DNA from: Bacteroides sp.
GTDB lineage: Bacteria; Bacillota; Clostridia; Lachnospirales; Lachnospiraceae
Direction: 5' to 3'
Length of the DNA: 59,594 nucleotides
NCBI GenBank assembly: GCA_023666705.1
Contig: JAMPBO010000018.1
Coordinates: forward strand, 1-59,594
This document shows positions 15,561 through 25,603 of this stretch, piece by piece. A model generated the notes under the pieces. The model was not told the DNA's origin, ran no database searches, and saw only the letters and a program-made list of their open reading frames with translations. Each line of letters starts with the position of its first letter. Positions within the stretch are counted from its first letter, which is position 1. The position numbers and the translations under genes are program-made.

Positions 15561-16042
15561 TGGAAAAAATTGAAAGAAAATACCTGGGACATTTTATAGA
15601 TGCCTCATTTGGTAAATCCACGACAAATTATATCCGTTTGGGTAAGGACTTAGAGGACTATCGTATTGATCTAAATCCTGACGGAGAGGCAACAAAAAAT
15701 ATTATTGGTGAGACGTCCTACAATCATAAGGGATATGAGCCAAGTGGAAGTGTTGAGACATATTATGCTTACAGCGGGGATCCTTTGTTTGAGCATCTTG
15801 CGGATATTGTTAATGAGCGTAAGACGGGAAGTGCCTGTATGACAACTGTTGTTGATGTGCTGCTTAAGCCTGACGGCACAGTTGAATGGGCATATCGTGA
15901 GGATGTGGTTGTAATTCCGCAATCCATAGGCGGTGATACGGGTGGAGTACAGATACCGTTTGAAATTCATTATAACGGTAACAGGACAAAAGGTTCGTTT
16001 GATGTGCAGACGAAAGAATTTAAACTTAATGGCGATGCCTGA
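15560..16042 (+). CDS. Major tail tube protein
   Basis: A 160-residue beta-rich protein in the tail tube position. It begins RKYLGHFIDASF and includes RLGKDLEDYRIDLNPDGEATKNIIGE, typical of tail tubes in Clostridia siphophages, and ends with the VQIPFEIHYNGNRTKGSF strand pair. The GTG start overlaps the previous stop. It stacks as hexamers around the tape measure. There is no C-terminal Ig-like domain. Confidence 0.85.
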   Translation: MEKIERKYLGHFIDASFGKSTTNYIRLGKDLEDYRIDLNPDGEATKNIIGETSYNHKGYEPSGSVETYYAYSGDPLFEHLADIVNERKTGSACMTTVVDVLLKPDGTVEWAYREDVVVIPQSIGGDTGGVQIPFEIHYNGNRTKGSFDVQTKEFKLNGDA

Positions 16043-16059
16043 ATAGGAGGATGTAAGGT

Positions 16060-16524
16060 ATGGAACAGTTAAAAATTAATTCAGGGCTGTATCAGCTTCA
16101 GGTTGTTGATGAAACAGGAAAAGAGCTGGGAATACTCTCATTTAACCCAATGGATTTTAACCTTCCTGCGAGATTGGACAAAGGATGGAAGAAAATCCAA
16201 AAATGCCTTGAGGAAGCAAAAAAGGCTTTTTCAAAGTATGCAGATACAGAGGACACGGATGTACAGATGGATGATACCTTTGCCGAGGTGGCAGAAATAA
16301 TATCTGACATGGATGCGGAGATAAAGCAGCAGTTAAATTATATTTTTGATACTGATATATCTTCCGTGTTTGGCAATACCCATCTTGCGACTCCGACCAA
16401 AGAGGGCTTCCTGATTGAAAATTTCATTTATGCATTTATGCCTGTACTGGAAAGGGAAATGCAAAAGGCACAGGCAGCTTCTGCCAAGCGTAAGGAAAAA
16501 TATACGGCAAGGTATCATAAATGA
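16060..16524 (+). CDS. Tail assembly chaperone 1
   Basis: A 154-residue acidic/helical protein lying between tail tube and Gp15-type gene, the G position of phage tail chaperones. It includes GILSFNPMDFNLPARLDKGWKKI and a basic C-terminus (SAKRKEKYTARYHK). Family knowledge: such chaperones coat the tape measure protein. AGGAGG precedes the ATG. Its stop overlaps the start of the next gene (ATGA), which is in the -1 frame. No convincing slippery heptamer is seen before the stop. Confidence 0.75.
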   Translation: MEQLKINSGLYQLQVVDETGKELGILSFNPMDFNLPARLDKGWKKIQKCLEEAKKAFSKYADTEDTDVQMDDTFAEVAEIISDMDAEIKQQLNYIFDTDISSVFGNTHLATPTKEGFLIENFIYAFMPVLEREMQKAQAASAKRKEKYTARYHK

Positions 16525-17072
16525 TAGGGGTATTGCCAATGACCTTAAATGTCGGCGGCATTGAAAGAAAAATCAGGACAGATTTCAGGGACTGCATGAC
16601 AATACTGGATGCATGTGCCGACCCTGACCTTACATATTATGATAAGCTTGATGTCATTTTGACAATTCTATATGAGGATGACATTGAGGATGAGTATGTG
16701 GAAGAAGCATTACAGAAGGCTATTTGGTTTATGAATTGCGGAAATACGATAGAGGAACGCTCAGGCAAAAGGTTATATGACTGGGAACAGGATGAGCAGA
16801 TGATTTTTTCAGCTGTTAATAAGGTTGCAGGCAAAGAGCTTAGAATGGAGCCTTATGTACACTTCTGGACATTTATATCATATTTCCACGAAATAGGAGA
16901 AGGGCTGTTCAGTACGGTTACCCATATCCGGTCAAAAATGAACAAGAACAAAGAGCTGGAGAAGCATGAACAAGAGTTTTATAGGGAGAATAAAGCTCTC
17001 GTTGATTTGAAAAAGAGATATTCGGCAGAACAACAGGCGGAGATTGACTTTATCAACAGTCTCCTTGGATAG
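16521..17072 (+). CDS. Tail assembly chaperone 2 (bacteriophage Gp15 family)
   Basis: A 183-residue protein of the Gp15 family, with LNVGGIERKIRTDFRDCMTIL at the start, the acidic LYEDDIEDEYVEEALQKAIWFMNCG segment and the EPYVHFWTFISYFHEIGEGLF helix. It is translated from an ATG inside the previous stop rather than as an obvious frameshift extension. With the previous gene it should act as the G/GT-like chaperone pair for the tape measure. Confidence 0.85.
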   Translation: MIGVLPMTLNVGGIERKIRTDFRDCMTILDACADPDLTYYDKLDVILTILYEDDIEDEYVEEALQKAIWFMNCGNTIEERSGKRLYDWEQDEQMIFSAVNKVAGKELRMEPYVHFWTFISYFHEIGEGLFSTVTHIRSKMNKNKELEKHEQEFYRENKALVDLKKRYSAEQQAEIDFINSLLG

Positions 17073-17084
17073 CGGGGTGATGAT

Positions 17085-19535
17085 GTGGAAGCCGACGGAT
17101 CGGTTATAATCGATACTAGGCTGGATATAAAGGGATTTGATGAGGGGATAAAAAAGGCAAATGCGAGGATGCTCACGCTTGATAGCAGTATCAGGCGGAC
17201 GAAGCAGGAGATTTCAAGGATAACATCAGAAATGAAGGGACTTGAAAACAGTCAGGTTCCTACGGAGGAGTATGACAAGTTATCTGCGAAGGTAAAAGCA
17301 GCAGAACAAAGTTTTAATTCCCTGATTGCAAGAAGGGGTGTGCTCGAAAATGATGGGGTGTCCGTTGGAGATAAGGCATGGATATCACTCAATAATCAGA
17401 TAGAGCGGGCACTACTGAAGCTTCAGGGGTATGAAGCAGAATTGGATGCGGTTGAGGTAAAATCCAAGTCGGGTACCGAGACGGCAAAATACGCCAAGCT
17501 AGCGGGACAGCTTGACAAGATGACGGCAAAGCTCAGTGAGCAGTGTATGAAATACGATGAGCTGAGTGCCAAAGAAAATAAAGTAGGAAAAGGTGTAAAA
17601 AACCTTGCCGCCTCTGCGAAAAAAGGATTTGCAGGTTTTCTGTCAGGGACGAAAAACGCAAATTCAGGAATGGGTGGTCTGACAAAGGGCGTAAAGTCCT
17701 TTACAAGCAGGCTGCTTGGCATAGCGAAGTCGGTGTTTGTGTTTGCGGTTATCAGCAAGGCATTATCGGCACTCAAAGAGAGAATGAGCACCCTGATAGC
17801 TGGAAATACACAGTTATCAAGCAGTCTTGCACAAATGAAGGGCAACATGAATACGGCGTTCCAGTCCATATTTTCTGCTGCGTTACCTGCACTTACGGCA
17901 TTGTTTAATATGCTTGTCCGTGTTACGGCCGTCATAGCACAATTTACAAGTGCACTGTTTGGCAAGTCTATTAAGGCAAGTCAGGCAGCGGCTAAGGCAG
18001 CGGACAAACAGGCTTCCAGCATCGGTGGTGTGGGAAGTGCCGCAAAAAAAGCATCAAAACAGCTTGCATCATTCGATGACGCACAAATATTAAGAAGTAA
18101 TGATGACAGCAGTGGCGGAGGTGGTGGCGGAAGCACAGGAATAGGTGCAGAGTATGCAGATATAGATGGAAGCTCAGCGATTGATAATTTCGTCAAGAAG
18201 TTGAAGGACTCTTGGGCAAAAGCTGATTTTACGGATTTAGGTAAATCACTCGGTGAGAAAATAAATGCTGCATTGTCATCTATTAACTGGACAAAAATCA
18301 AAAGCACATGCTCCCGTATAGCAAAGAGCCTTGCAACGTTTTTAAATGGCTTTTTGTATGGCACAGACTGGACGCTTGTAGGTGAAACGCTGGCAGAGGG
18401 CATAAATACGGCTATACTAACGCTTTATACGTTTGTGACCACATTTGATTTTTCGGCTTTGGGAAAGTCAATAGTAAATTCAATCAATGGATTTATCCGT
18501 AAAACGGACTGGAAGCAGACTGCAGTTACTATAAGCGGATGCTTAAAAGGTGCATTGTCAACGGTTATATCGCTGATAACAGGCATTGATTGGGCAAGTA
18601 TAGGACGAAGCATAGTCCAGTTTGTAGTCAACATAGATTGGCTTGCATTAGCAGGACAATTGGCAGTAGCTCTTTTGGGGTTTGTAACATCTGCATTTGA
18701 ATTATTGTTTGGCATGGTCGGAGAGCTGTGCACAAGCATTGGCGATTTCTTTGAGCAAATAGGATTAAACAGTATTGCAGGATTTTTCAAGGGAATAGGT
18801 GACAGTCTTGCTACGGCGGCGGAATGGATAAAAAATGTATTTAACACATACATTGTGCAGCCGATTAAGAATTTCTTTGGCATACATAGTCCGTCAACGT
18901 TGTTTGCGGAAATTGGTACATGGCTGATTGCAGGTCTTAAAAATGGTATTACTTCTACCATATCTGCAATACCGGGTATTTTTAAGTCAATCTTTACAAA
19001 TGCATGGTCAGCCATAAAAAATATTTTCAGCAATGGTAATATCACTTCATTTTTTGGCAATATTGTCACTTCGATAAAAAATTTATTTAGTAATGTGGGT
19101 TCTGCAATAGCATCCGCAGTAAGTAAAACATTTGCATCAGGTGTAAACGGAGTATTTGGCACTATTGAAAACATTGTTAATGGATTTATCAATTCAATCA
19201 ATAATTGCATAGGTCTTATTAACAAGATACCAGGTGTGAATATAGGCAGACTGTCAACGATTTCACTTCCTCGTTTGGCATCAGGTACGGTCGTTCCTGC
19301 AAATTACGGAGAATTTCTTGCGGTACTTGGTGATAACAAGAGGGAGACGGAGGTTGTGTCCCCGCTTAGTACAATAAGGCAGGCTGTCATGGAAGCATTA
19401 ATTGAGGCTGGCGGCTTAGGTGGTGGTGATATAAACCTGACAATCAATCTTGATGGACAGGCAATTTATAAATCGGTAGTTAAGTACAATAACCGAAATA
19501 CGGCAATAACACGCAGAAATGCACTGGCACAATAA
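17085..19535 (+). CDS. Tape measure protein
   Basis: An 816-residue protein, the longest in the window. The N-terminal 180 residues are coiled coil (many Lys/Glu heptads). Hydrophobic segments lie at about 205-235 and 265-300. A Gly-rich hinge (SGGGGGGSTG) is at about 344-353, followed by repeated Trp-containing segments (SINWTKI, GTDWTLV, KTDWKQT, GIDWASI, NIDWLAL) between about 400 and 530. A TMP-type C-terminus starts near 590 (KNFFGIHSPSTLFAEIG). It sets tail length and helps DNA entry. The GTG start at 17085 has GGGGTGATG upstream. Confidence 0.92.
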   Translation: MEADGSVIIDTRLDIKGFDEGIKKANARMLTLDSSIRRTKQEISRITSEMKGLENSQVPTEEYDKLSAKVKAAEQSFNSLIARRGVLENDGVSVGDKAWISLNNQIERALLKLQGYEAELDAVEVKSKSGTETAKYAKLAGQLDKMTAKLSEQCMKYDELSAKENKVGKGVKNLAASAKKGFAGFLSGTKNANSGMGGLTKGVKSFTSRLLGIAKSVFVFAVISKALSALKERMSTLIAGNTQLSSSLAQMKGNMNTAFQSIFSAALPALTALFNMLVRVTAVIAQFTSALFGKSIKASQAAAKAADKQASSIGGVGSAAKKASKQLASFDDAQILRSNDDSSGGGGGGSTGIGAEYADIDGSSAIDNFVKKLKDSWAKADFTDLGKSLGEKINAALSSINWTKIKSTCSRIAKSLATFLNGFLYGTDWTLVGETLAEGINTAILTLYTFVTTFDFSALGKSIVNSINGFIRKTDWKQTAVTISGCLKGALSTVISLITGIDWASIGRSIVQFVVNIDWLALAGQLAVALLGFVTSAFELLFGMVGELCTSIGDFFEQIGLNSIAGFFKGIGDSLATAAEWIKNVFNTYIVQPIKNFFGIHSPSTLFAEIGTWLIAGLKNGITSTISAIPGIFKSIFTNAWSAIKNIFSNGNITSFFGNIVTSIKNLFSNVGSAIASAVSKTFASGVNGVFGTIENIVNGFINSINNCIGLINKIPGVNIGRLSTISLPRLASGTVVPANYGEFLAVLGDNKRETEVVSPLSTIRQAVMEALIEAGGLGGGDINLTINLDGQAIYKSVVKYNNRNTAITRRNALAQ

Positions 19536-19548
19536 GGAAGGTGGTAAA

Positions 19549-19923
19549 TTGGCAAAATGGAGACCTGATTTTCAAATTAACGGTGTATCCTTGCCCATGC
19601 CTGATGGATTTACACAAACAGTCAGTGACTTGTGTACAGAAGAAACAGGGAGAACCTTGGATGGCGTATTTCATAAAGAGGTCATAGCGGTAAAAAGCTC
19701 TATGCCGCTTAAATGGTCCCATTTGGAATGGAAAACGGCATCACAGCTTGCAAAAGCGACAGATGGCAAAAATATATTGTCGTGTAAGTATATGGATGTA
19801 AGGAAACCGTATGCCATGACACAGATTAATATGTATGTTGGTGAGAGAAGTTTTGAACCCACACAGTTTGATGATGACGGAAAAGTGTACTGGTCAGTTC
19901 AATTTTCTGAGATAGAGATATAG
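19549..19923 (+). CDS. Small tail protein (DUF6711-like)
   Basis: A 124-residue protein starting at TTG 19549 with AAGGAAGGTGG upstream. In-frame ATG 19519 lies inside the tape measure gene and lacks an SD. FQINGVSLPMPDGF at the start and CKYMDVRKPYAMTQINMYVGER in the middle fit the small proteins found between tape measure and tail-tip genes in Clostridia siphophages. Likely a distal tail or baseplate component; the family name is tentative. Confidence 0.55.
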   Translation: MAKWRPDFQINGVSLPMPDGFTQTVSDLCTEETGRTLDGVFHKEVIAVKSSMPLKWSHLEWKTASQLAKATDGKNILSCKYMDVRKPYAMTQINMYVGERSFEPTQFDDDGKVYWSVQFSEIEI

Positions 19924-19932
19924 GAGTGCATG

Positions 19933-21945
19933 ATGAGGCAGGTATCAGATGAATGGAAAGAGAGTAATGCCAGGCTGCAATTTAATATTATTGCCGAGCT
20001 TTCGAGTGAACGTGTCGTAACATGGGGAAACAGCGATATTTTAAGCATAACGCTTAATGATGCTACAAGCTCAGAAAGCTCTTTTGACATAGGATTGTGT
20101 GAATGTAAGGAATTGACCATAAAGCTGGATAACCTGCATGGCAAATGGAATGTTTACGATTACTTCAATGCAAAAATCATACTTTCCGTGAGCAAAGAGC
20201 TGTCGGAAGATGTTGAAACAGTGCCGCTTGGGGTTTTTATGGTTGATGAACCTGAATGTTGTGACGGGTATATATCGCTGAATTGTGTTGATTACATGAT
20301 GACGCTTGACAAGGAAATTGTAGGAATATTATCAGGCACAACCGTAGGTGATCTTGTCAACATCATATGTGATAAGAATAATCTGACACTTGCGACAAAA
20401 GAGTTTGGTGGCAGGGAAACGGTGATTGTAAATCTTGACACAACATCAATGACATATAGGGACCTGCTTAAATATCTAATGGAGGTCACCTGCAATTTTG
20501 CACGTCTGAATGGTAATGGAGAGTTGGAAATAAAATGGTATGACACAACAAAACGGGCATACGAGGAAAATGATGGGATTAAGAATATAGAGCATAATAC
20601 GAACGAGAAGTTTAATACGGATGATGTTGTTATTACCGGGGTCAGAGTTAAAACATCATCAAAGACCGCATTATATGGGAAAGATGATTATGTGATTGAA
20701 ATTTCTGACAATCCCCTGACTGTAGGGAGTGAGGCGGCTTTTGCAAAATCAATTGGGTTAAGATGTATCGGAATGACCTTCAGGGGTTTTTCGGCAAGTA
20801 CAATATCTGACATTACGGTTGAGGCAGGGGATGCCTGCTGGGTAAAAGACAAAAGAAATAATATATATTTTTCATATATTAACAGTGTTACGTTTACAAC
20901 GGGTGCTGCCATGTCGGTGGCGTGTAATGCGGTTTCACCGTTACAGAACAGGATAGATAAATACAGTATTGCAGGGCAAAGCAACAAAAAAATAAATGAG
21001 GTAAGAACTGAACTGGAAAAAAAGAATGTTGCGGTGGTCAGCTATATAAATCCTAAAAGCTATGAAGTAAGAGAGGCACCAATCAAGATAGCGGAGCTTG
21101 CCTACACTGTTAATGATGATTGTAAGCCTATATGTATTGTGACGGTGCAATTTGAACTGGATATGGATGGAAATGTTGAATTTTCACTATATGACAGCAA
21201 TGGACCGATAGACTACGCCGTTTATACGGGATACTATGGTGCCGGTAAAAACATGGCAACATTTATGTTTTTTCAAAATGCACAAACCACGAAAATGTAT
21301 ACCTTACGCATTTTTGCAAAGGCATATGCAAATAGTGGGAGCGATATCAGGGTTTTATCGGAAGCATTAAAGAATGCACTGAATGCCATTATTTCCAATC
21401 CTTCCGCTCCAAACTTTAAAAATATATATGATACCGTAAATAACGCTAAGCTTAAGGCGGTCATACCTGAATTGGGTGCCAAGGCTGTGGTATTTGCACA
21501 GGGACTTGATGCACATAAGGTTGAATGGGACGGAACCCTTACCATTGATGAAAATATGCACCGTATACCTATTACTGTGCAGGATGCATTAAAAGTAAAG
21601 CATATATCAGGTGATATGGAACTCACCGTACAAAACCCAGCTAAGAGGGGATTCGAAGATACAATGGGCAGGGTATTGTTTACACCAGCCGAAGTACAAT
21701 TGCGACCTCTTGATTATAACATGCTGATAACCCGTGTTTCGGTATCAAAAACAATTACTAATTCAGATATGGAACCGAATGAGTATATAACAGGAGACTG
21801 GACAATCAAAACAACGTATGAACTTGAGGGCATTTGTGAGGAGATAGATGTGGGCTACAGGTATGATGTTGAGATAGATAAAAATAAATACGATATTGAG
21901 GAAATCGGGGTGATTGTGGATGAAGTATTTGTTAAAGAACAATGA
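19933..21945 (+). CDS. Tail tip / baseplate hub protein
   Basis: A 670-residue protein after the small tail gene; TAGGAG precedes the paired ATGs and the second (19933) has better spacing. The first 370 residues look like a hub: LDNLHGKWNVYDYFNAKI, PLGVFMVDEPECCDGYISLNCVDYMMTLDK and TYRDLLKYLMEVTCNFARLNGNGELEI are typical of Gp27/Tal-like N-terminal domains. Residues about 370-670 are unclassified and strand-rich. It should close the tail tube and hold the receptor-binding proteins. No peptidase motif is seen. Confidence 0.75.
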   Translation: MRQVSDEWKESNARLQFNIIAELSSERVVTWGNSDILSITLNDATSSESSFDIGLCECKELTIKLDNLHGKWNVYDYFNAKIILSVSKELSEDVETVPLGVFMVDEPECCDGYISLNCVDYMMTLDKEIVGILSGTTVGDLVNIICDKNNLTLATKEFGGRETVIVNLDTTSMTYRDLLKYLMEVTCNFARLNGNGELEIKWYDTTKRAYEENDGIKNIEHNTNEKFNTDDVVITGVRVKTSSKTALYGKDDYVIEISDNPLTVGSEAAFAKSIGLRCIGMTFRGFSASTISDITVEAGDACWVKDKRNNIYFSYINSVTFTTGAAMSVACNAVSPLQNRIDKYSIAGQSNKKINEVRTELEKKNVAVVSYINPKSYEVREAPIKIAELAYTVNDDCKPICIVTVQFELDMDGNVEFSLYDSNGPIDYAVYTGYYGAGKNMATFMFFQNAQTTKMYTLRIFAKAYANSGSDIRVLSEALKNALNAIISNPSAPNFKNIYDTVNNAKLKAVIPELGAKAVVFAQGLDAHKVEWDGTLTIDENMHRIPITVQDALKVKHISGDMELTVQNPAKRGFEDTMGRVLFTPAEVQLRPLDYNMLITRVSVSKTITNSDMEPNEYITGDWTIKTTYELEGICEEIDVGYRYDVEIDKNKYDIEEIGVIVDEVFVKEQ

Positions 21946-22489
21946 TGACATATACACAGTGACAGATGGAGGGCTTACGGCCGTAGAGCATACAGATATT
22001 GATGCGGCACTCTTTAAGGCATATGGAATGGATGATGTACCAAATGCAGAAAAGATATTGGCACTTGAAGCACCAGTGCTGTTGTGCTGGGGAGAAACTG
22101 ATTTTACAGTCAGGGCAACTGTAACCGCATCCCCGCCCGTACCTCAGATTATGGCATCAAAGTATATTGACTTTGACAGCACAATATCAAATATCAAAAA
22201 GGTAACGGTAACGGGAAGTGATGATATCCTGTGCAGATTTGCCTTTAAAAGAGCGAAAGATAAAGAAAACATATGGATGGTGTGGGATACAGCGTCTAAA
22301 GTATGGAGAATGGCAGAGGATGATGAGTGGAACACCAAAGGCGGGGTTGAAGATGCCAGGGGCTTTCCTGAAATGGCAGGATACAACATACAGATAAGAT
22401 ACCCCACTCTCGAATCATTCCTGACAGGCTTAAAGGTAGATTATATTAATACAGCTATGAGTAATATGGAGGGGATAAAAAATGCTTAA
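21920..22489 (+). CDS. Tail-associated protein (189 aa)
   Basis: Starts at ATG 21920, six bases after GGGGTGA, overlapping the hub gene by 26 bases. Residues about 1-75 read as a start common in tail accessory proteins of Clostridia phages (KYLLKNNDDIYTVTDGGLT). Residues about 75-150 are beta-rich, with IWMVWDTASKVWRMAEDDEWN. No enzymatic motif is visible. Location between hub and putative receptor protein suggests a tail fibre connector or baseplate part. Confidence 0.55.
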   Translation: MKYLLKNNDDIYTVTDGGLTAVEHTDIDAALFKAYGMDDVPNAEKILALEAPVLLCWGETDFTVRATVTASPPVPQIMASKYIDFDSTISNIKKVTVTGSDDILCRFAFKRAKDKENIWMVWDTASKVWRMAEDDEWNTKGGVEDARGFPEMAGYNIQIRYPTLESFLTGLKVDYINTAMSNMEGIKNA

Positions 22490-24095
22490 AGGTAATACAA
22501 AGATAGAATTGACAGATGTACATACAGGCAATACGGAAGTATTCGAGGATACCAACATGTTCACCAACGGACTGAAATATGTGGTGAATGGTTTAAACCA
22601 GTTTTATTCAACACTTCAATATGCACAAAGTACCAACAATAGGTACAACTTATTTCCCATTATTGAAAATTTGCTAGGTGGAATAATGCTGTTTAGCAAT
22701 ACTTTAGAAGAAAATGTTGAAAACATTTATCCACCGACAAAAAATAATAAAATGATTGGGTGTGCTAACATGTCCATGAATGATGTCCCTGAATTAACGG
22801 ACAGGGGAAGCTTCAATGAAAATGAGTCGGGTATGAATGCCGATGGAAGCTATACATTTGTATGGGACTTTACGACCACGCAGGCAAATGGAAGTATAGC
22901 AAGCCTTGCACTTGTACCAAACTGTGCAGGCATAAATGGTATTAATTTAAAAAACATAACTAAGTCACACGGATTACAATTGGAAAGACTTGAAAAAAAC
23001 ATTGTAACAGGACCATATTCACAACAAATGGTGGTTCACAATCCTGATTACCAGGTAACAACATATGAAAAATGGATAGAATGTCTGGAAAAACAAAAAA
23101 AAGAAAACGAGGAGACAATAGGCATATCCCTTGGAAATTCCTCCTGGAATACAAGATTTTGGGCAAATCAAATTATAAAAGAGATTGATTTTGATGCAGG
23201 AAAAATTTATTGTGCACACATTGAAGACATAAATGGAAACTATGTGTTATTTACTTATGATATAGATTTCTCCACTATGTCTATTGGATTATATGAACAC
23301 CGTTATGAGATGACAGGAATTTCAAATGTAAGAAGCATGATTCTTACATCCGCAAATCAGGGATTTTTCGGAACTTGTGTTCCGTTTTCAGGATACTATC
23401 AGATTAAAATATTAAAAATCAGTAATGACGAGTATGTTGTGACAGCTGTTACATCATCAGTTGAACCACGTTCGGCTGAAACCGAGCAGACAGGGGCATC
23501 AACACATTCAGTTATGTTTGTAAACATGTCAAGTAAAACAATTACGCAGCAGTTTACAAAAACATACCCGTGTTGGCTTGTCAATAACGGGAATAATGTA
23601 TCATATTTGCCGGATGAACGGAAAATTGTATTTGGTTGTAGAAAATATGATGATGAAGGGAATGCAGAATATTATCTGGCATTTGTTAATATTGATGATT
23701 TTAATGAAATATCTTATGCATATGGTCTTGAAAGAACACCAGATATATCAAGTGTCAATAAAAGGGCTGTTTTTGATGGGTATTATGTTGGAATTGATTA
23801 TGGTAATAATATGGTGCTGAACATGAATGATGAAATCAAAATAGATTTGATTGCGTGCAATGGACCGTTAGCAGAATATTATTATAACACCTATTATGAG
23901 ACAGCGTATATAAGGGATAAAGTTATAGTCGGGGAATTTGACATTTACAGTGGTTATAGTTATCCCTATGTTGCATTTAAAGAGGTGATGCTTGGGACTG
24001 TACTCATGACTATTAACAACCTTGAATCACAGGTTGAAAAAACAGCTGATAAAACAATGAAGATAACTTACACGGTAAGGGAAGTGGAGGAATGA
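22482..24095 (+). CDS. Putative receptor-binding / tail spike protein
   Basis: A 537-residue protein, last structural gene before the lysis cassette. The N-terminus (MLKGNTKIELTDVHTGNTEVFEDTNMFTNGL) is a tail-attachment type start. Residues about 190-480 contain repeated strand segments with aromatic residues (GKIYCAHIEDINGNYVLFTYDID, ERKIVFGCRKYDDEGNAEYYLAFVNID) that look like beta-propeller blades. The C-terminus has a short helix and the KTMKITYTV strand. The host-range role is inferred from order. Confidence 0.55.
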   Translation: MLKGNTKIELTDVHTGNTEVFEDTNMFTNGLKYVVNGLNQFYSTLQYAQSTNNRYNLFPIIENLLGGIMLFSNTLEENVENIYPPTKNNKMIGCANMSMNDVPELTDRGSFNENESGMNADGSYTFVWDFTTTQANGSIASLALVPNCAGINGINLKNITKSHGLQLERLEKNIVTGPYSQQMVVHNPDYQVTTYEKWIECLEKQKKENEETIGISLGNSSWNTRFWANQIIKEIDFDAGKIYCAHIEDINGNYVLFTYDIDFSTMSIGLYEHRYEMTGISNVRSMILTSANQGFFGTCVPFSGYYQIKILKISNDEYVVTAVTSSVEPRSAETEQTGASTHSVMFVNMSSKTITQQFTKTYPCWLVNNGNNVSYLPDERKIVFGCRKYDDEGNAEYYLAFVNIDDFNEISYAYGLERTPDISSVNKRAVFDGYYVGIDYGNNMVLNMNDEIKIDLIACNGPLAEYYYNTYYETAYIRDKVIVGEFDIYSGYSYPYVAFKEVMLGTVLMTINNLESQVEKTADKTMKITYTVREVEE

Positions 24096-24098
24096 GAC

Positions 24099-24521
24099 AT
24101 GAAAGTTAAATTGTGTACTATTTTTGGAACCTTGGGGGCATGCGTGGCATCGCTGTTTGGCGGTTGGGATGCAGGATTAAAAACATTGCTGCTGTTTATG
24201 GCACTTGATTTCGTGTCGGGGCTGGCAGTTGCGGGAGTATTCAAACGCAGTCCAAAGACAAACACGGGAGCACTTGAGAGCCGTGCGGGTTGGAAGGGGC
24301 TGTTCAGGAAAGCCATGACGCTTGTACTTGTGCTTGTGGCATACAGGCTTGACCTGATTGCAGGAACAAATTACATAAGGGATGCTGTTGTAATCGCATT
24401 TATAACAAATGAAACAATATCCATCGTGGAAAATGCGGGGCTTATGGGTTTGCCTGTTCCTGCTGCAATAAAAAATGCAATTGAAGTACTGAAAACAAAA
24501 AATGACAGTGAAAATGAGTAA
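24099..24521 (+). CDS. Phage holin (toxin secretion/lysis family)
   Basis: A 140-residue membrane protein of the phage_holin_4/Cph1 family: LFGGWDAGLKTLLLFMALDFVSGLAVAG near the N-terminus, KTNTGALESRAGWKGLFRKAMTLVLVLVAYRLD in the middle, and ITNETISIVENAGLMGLPVPAAIKNAIEVLK at the end, with about three membrane helices. It permeabilises the membrane at a set time to release endolysin. The endolysin gene starts 18 bases later. Confidence 0.92.
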   Translation: MKVKLCTIFGTLGACVASLFGGWDAGLKTLLLFMALDFVSGLAVAGVFKRSPKTNTGALESRAGWKGLFRKAMTLVLVLVAYRLDLIAGTNYIRDAVVIAFITNETISIVENAGLMGLPVPAAIKNAIEVLKTKNDSENE

Positions 24522-24539
24522 ATACGGAGGAATGTTATT

Positions 24540-25469
24540 ATGAAGAAATTTGGAATTGATGTATCAGAATTTCAGGGAGTTATTGATTGGGAAAAGGCGA
24601 AGAAGGGAGGCGTGGAATTTGCAATACTCAGGTGTGGATTTGGACAAAATACCACAAAGCAGGATGATAAACAGTTTGCAAGGAATGCTTCAGAATGTGA
24701 AAGATTAGGTATTCCGTATGGTGTTTATTTGTATTCCTATGCAACTGATGTTATAAAAGCCAAGAGTGAAGCAGATCATGTCCTGAGGCTGATTAAAGGT
24801 AAAAAGCTGGTTTATCCTGTCTTTTATGATTTGGAAGACGCTGCTACGGCTAAATGTTCTAAAATAGTAATCGGGGATATGGCAGAAGTATTTTGCAATG
24901 CGGTATCAGACGCAGGGTATAAGGTGGGTATATATGCCAATACAAGCTGGTTTAACAATATACTCACTGACAGCAGATTTGACAAGTGGGACAAATGGGT
25001 TGCACAGTATTATAAGGAATGCCAGTATGGAAAACCGTACATAGGATGGCAGTATTCATCAACGACAAAGGTTGACGGTATAAGTACAAATTGCGATGCA
25101 AACTATTTTTACAAAGACTATGCGGAAGAAAAACAAACAGAGGCGGTTGGCGTATTAGAAGATGCTGGCATACATGAATTAGAAGTAAGGAAAGATACTG
25201 CCGCTATCGCAAAAGAGGTACTGTCAGGCAAATGGGGCAATGGAGCGGATAGAAAAGCACGTCTGACAAGGGCAGGATATGATTATGATGCAGTGCAGAC
25301 GGAGGTTAACAGATTACTGGCAAAAAACAATGTCAAGACCATTGATGAGCTTGCGAGGGAAGTCATTCAGGGCAAGTGGGGCAATGGAAAAGACAGAGTT
25401 GACCGCCTGACCAAAGCTGGCTATAATTACGATGAAGTACAAAAAAGAGTTAATACACTCTGTGGGTAA
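24540..25469 (+). CDS. Endolysin: GH25 lysozyme with two CW_7 repeats
   Basis: A 309-residue protein. Residues about 1-190 form a GH25 muramidase: KFGIDVSEFQG (Asp6), FAILRCGFG and YPVFYDLED with acidic pair Asp97/Glu99. Two cell-wall-binding CW_7-type repeats follow at about 219-260 and 268-308, each with the GKWGNGxDRxxRLxxAGYxYxxVQ pattern. It cuts the glycan chain between MurNAc and GlcNAc. There is no signal peptide, so the upstream holin must let it out. It is the last phage gene in the window. Confidence 0.95.
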   Translation: MKKFGIDVSEFQGVIDWEKAKKGGVEFAILRCGFGQNTTKQDDKQFARNASECERLGIPYGVYLYSYATDVIKAKSEADHVLRLIKGKKLVYPVFYDLEDAATAKCSKIVIGDMAEVFCNAVSDAGYKVGIYANTSWFNNILTDSRFDKWDKWVAQYYKECQYGKPYIGWQYSSTTKVDGISTNCDANYFYKDYAEEKQTEAVGVLEDAGIHELEVRKDTAAIAKEVLSGKWGNGADRKARLTRAGYDYDAVQTEVNRLLAKNNVKTIDELAREVIQGKWGNGKDRVDRLTKAGYNYDEVQKRVNTLCG

Positions 25470-25603
25470 AGATTGGTATTTAAAACCAGTTTAAAATGAT
25501 GTGATTAAATTACGGTTGGTAACGGGTTGGTAACAAAAAACTTAAGAAATGCCAGTAAATAAGCCATTTTTGATTTTCATTATTTAATACTTATTTAAGA
25601 ATT

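Noticed and set aside
16490-16524. Programmed -1 frameshift between the two tail chaperones
   Set aside because: The second gene is in the -1 frame and overlaps, but no X-XXY-YYZ slippery site is seen near the first stop and the second gene has its own ATG inside ATGA.
18425-19225. Long open frame on the minus strand within the tape measure gene
   Set aside because: It is antisense to a clear coding region, has no ribosome site and is made of residues expected from reading the tape measure codons backwards.
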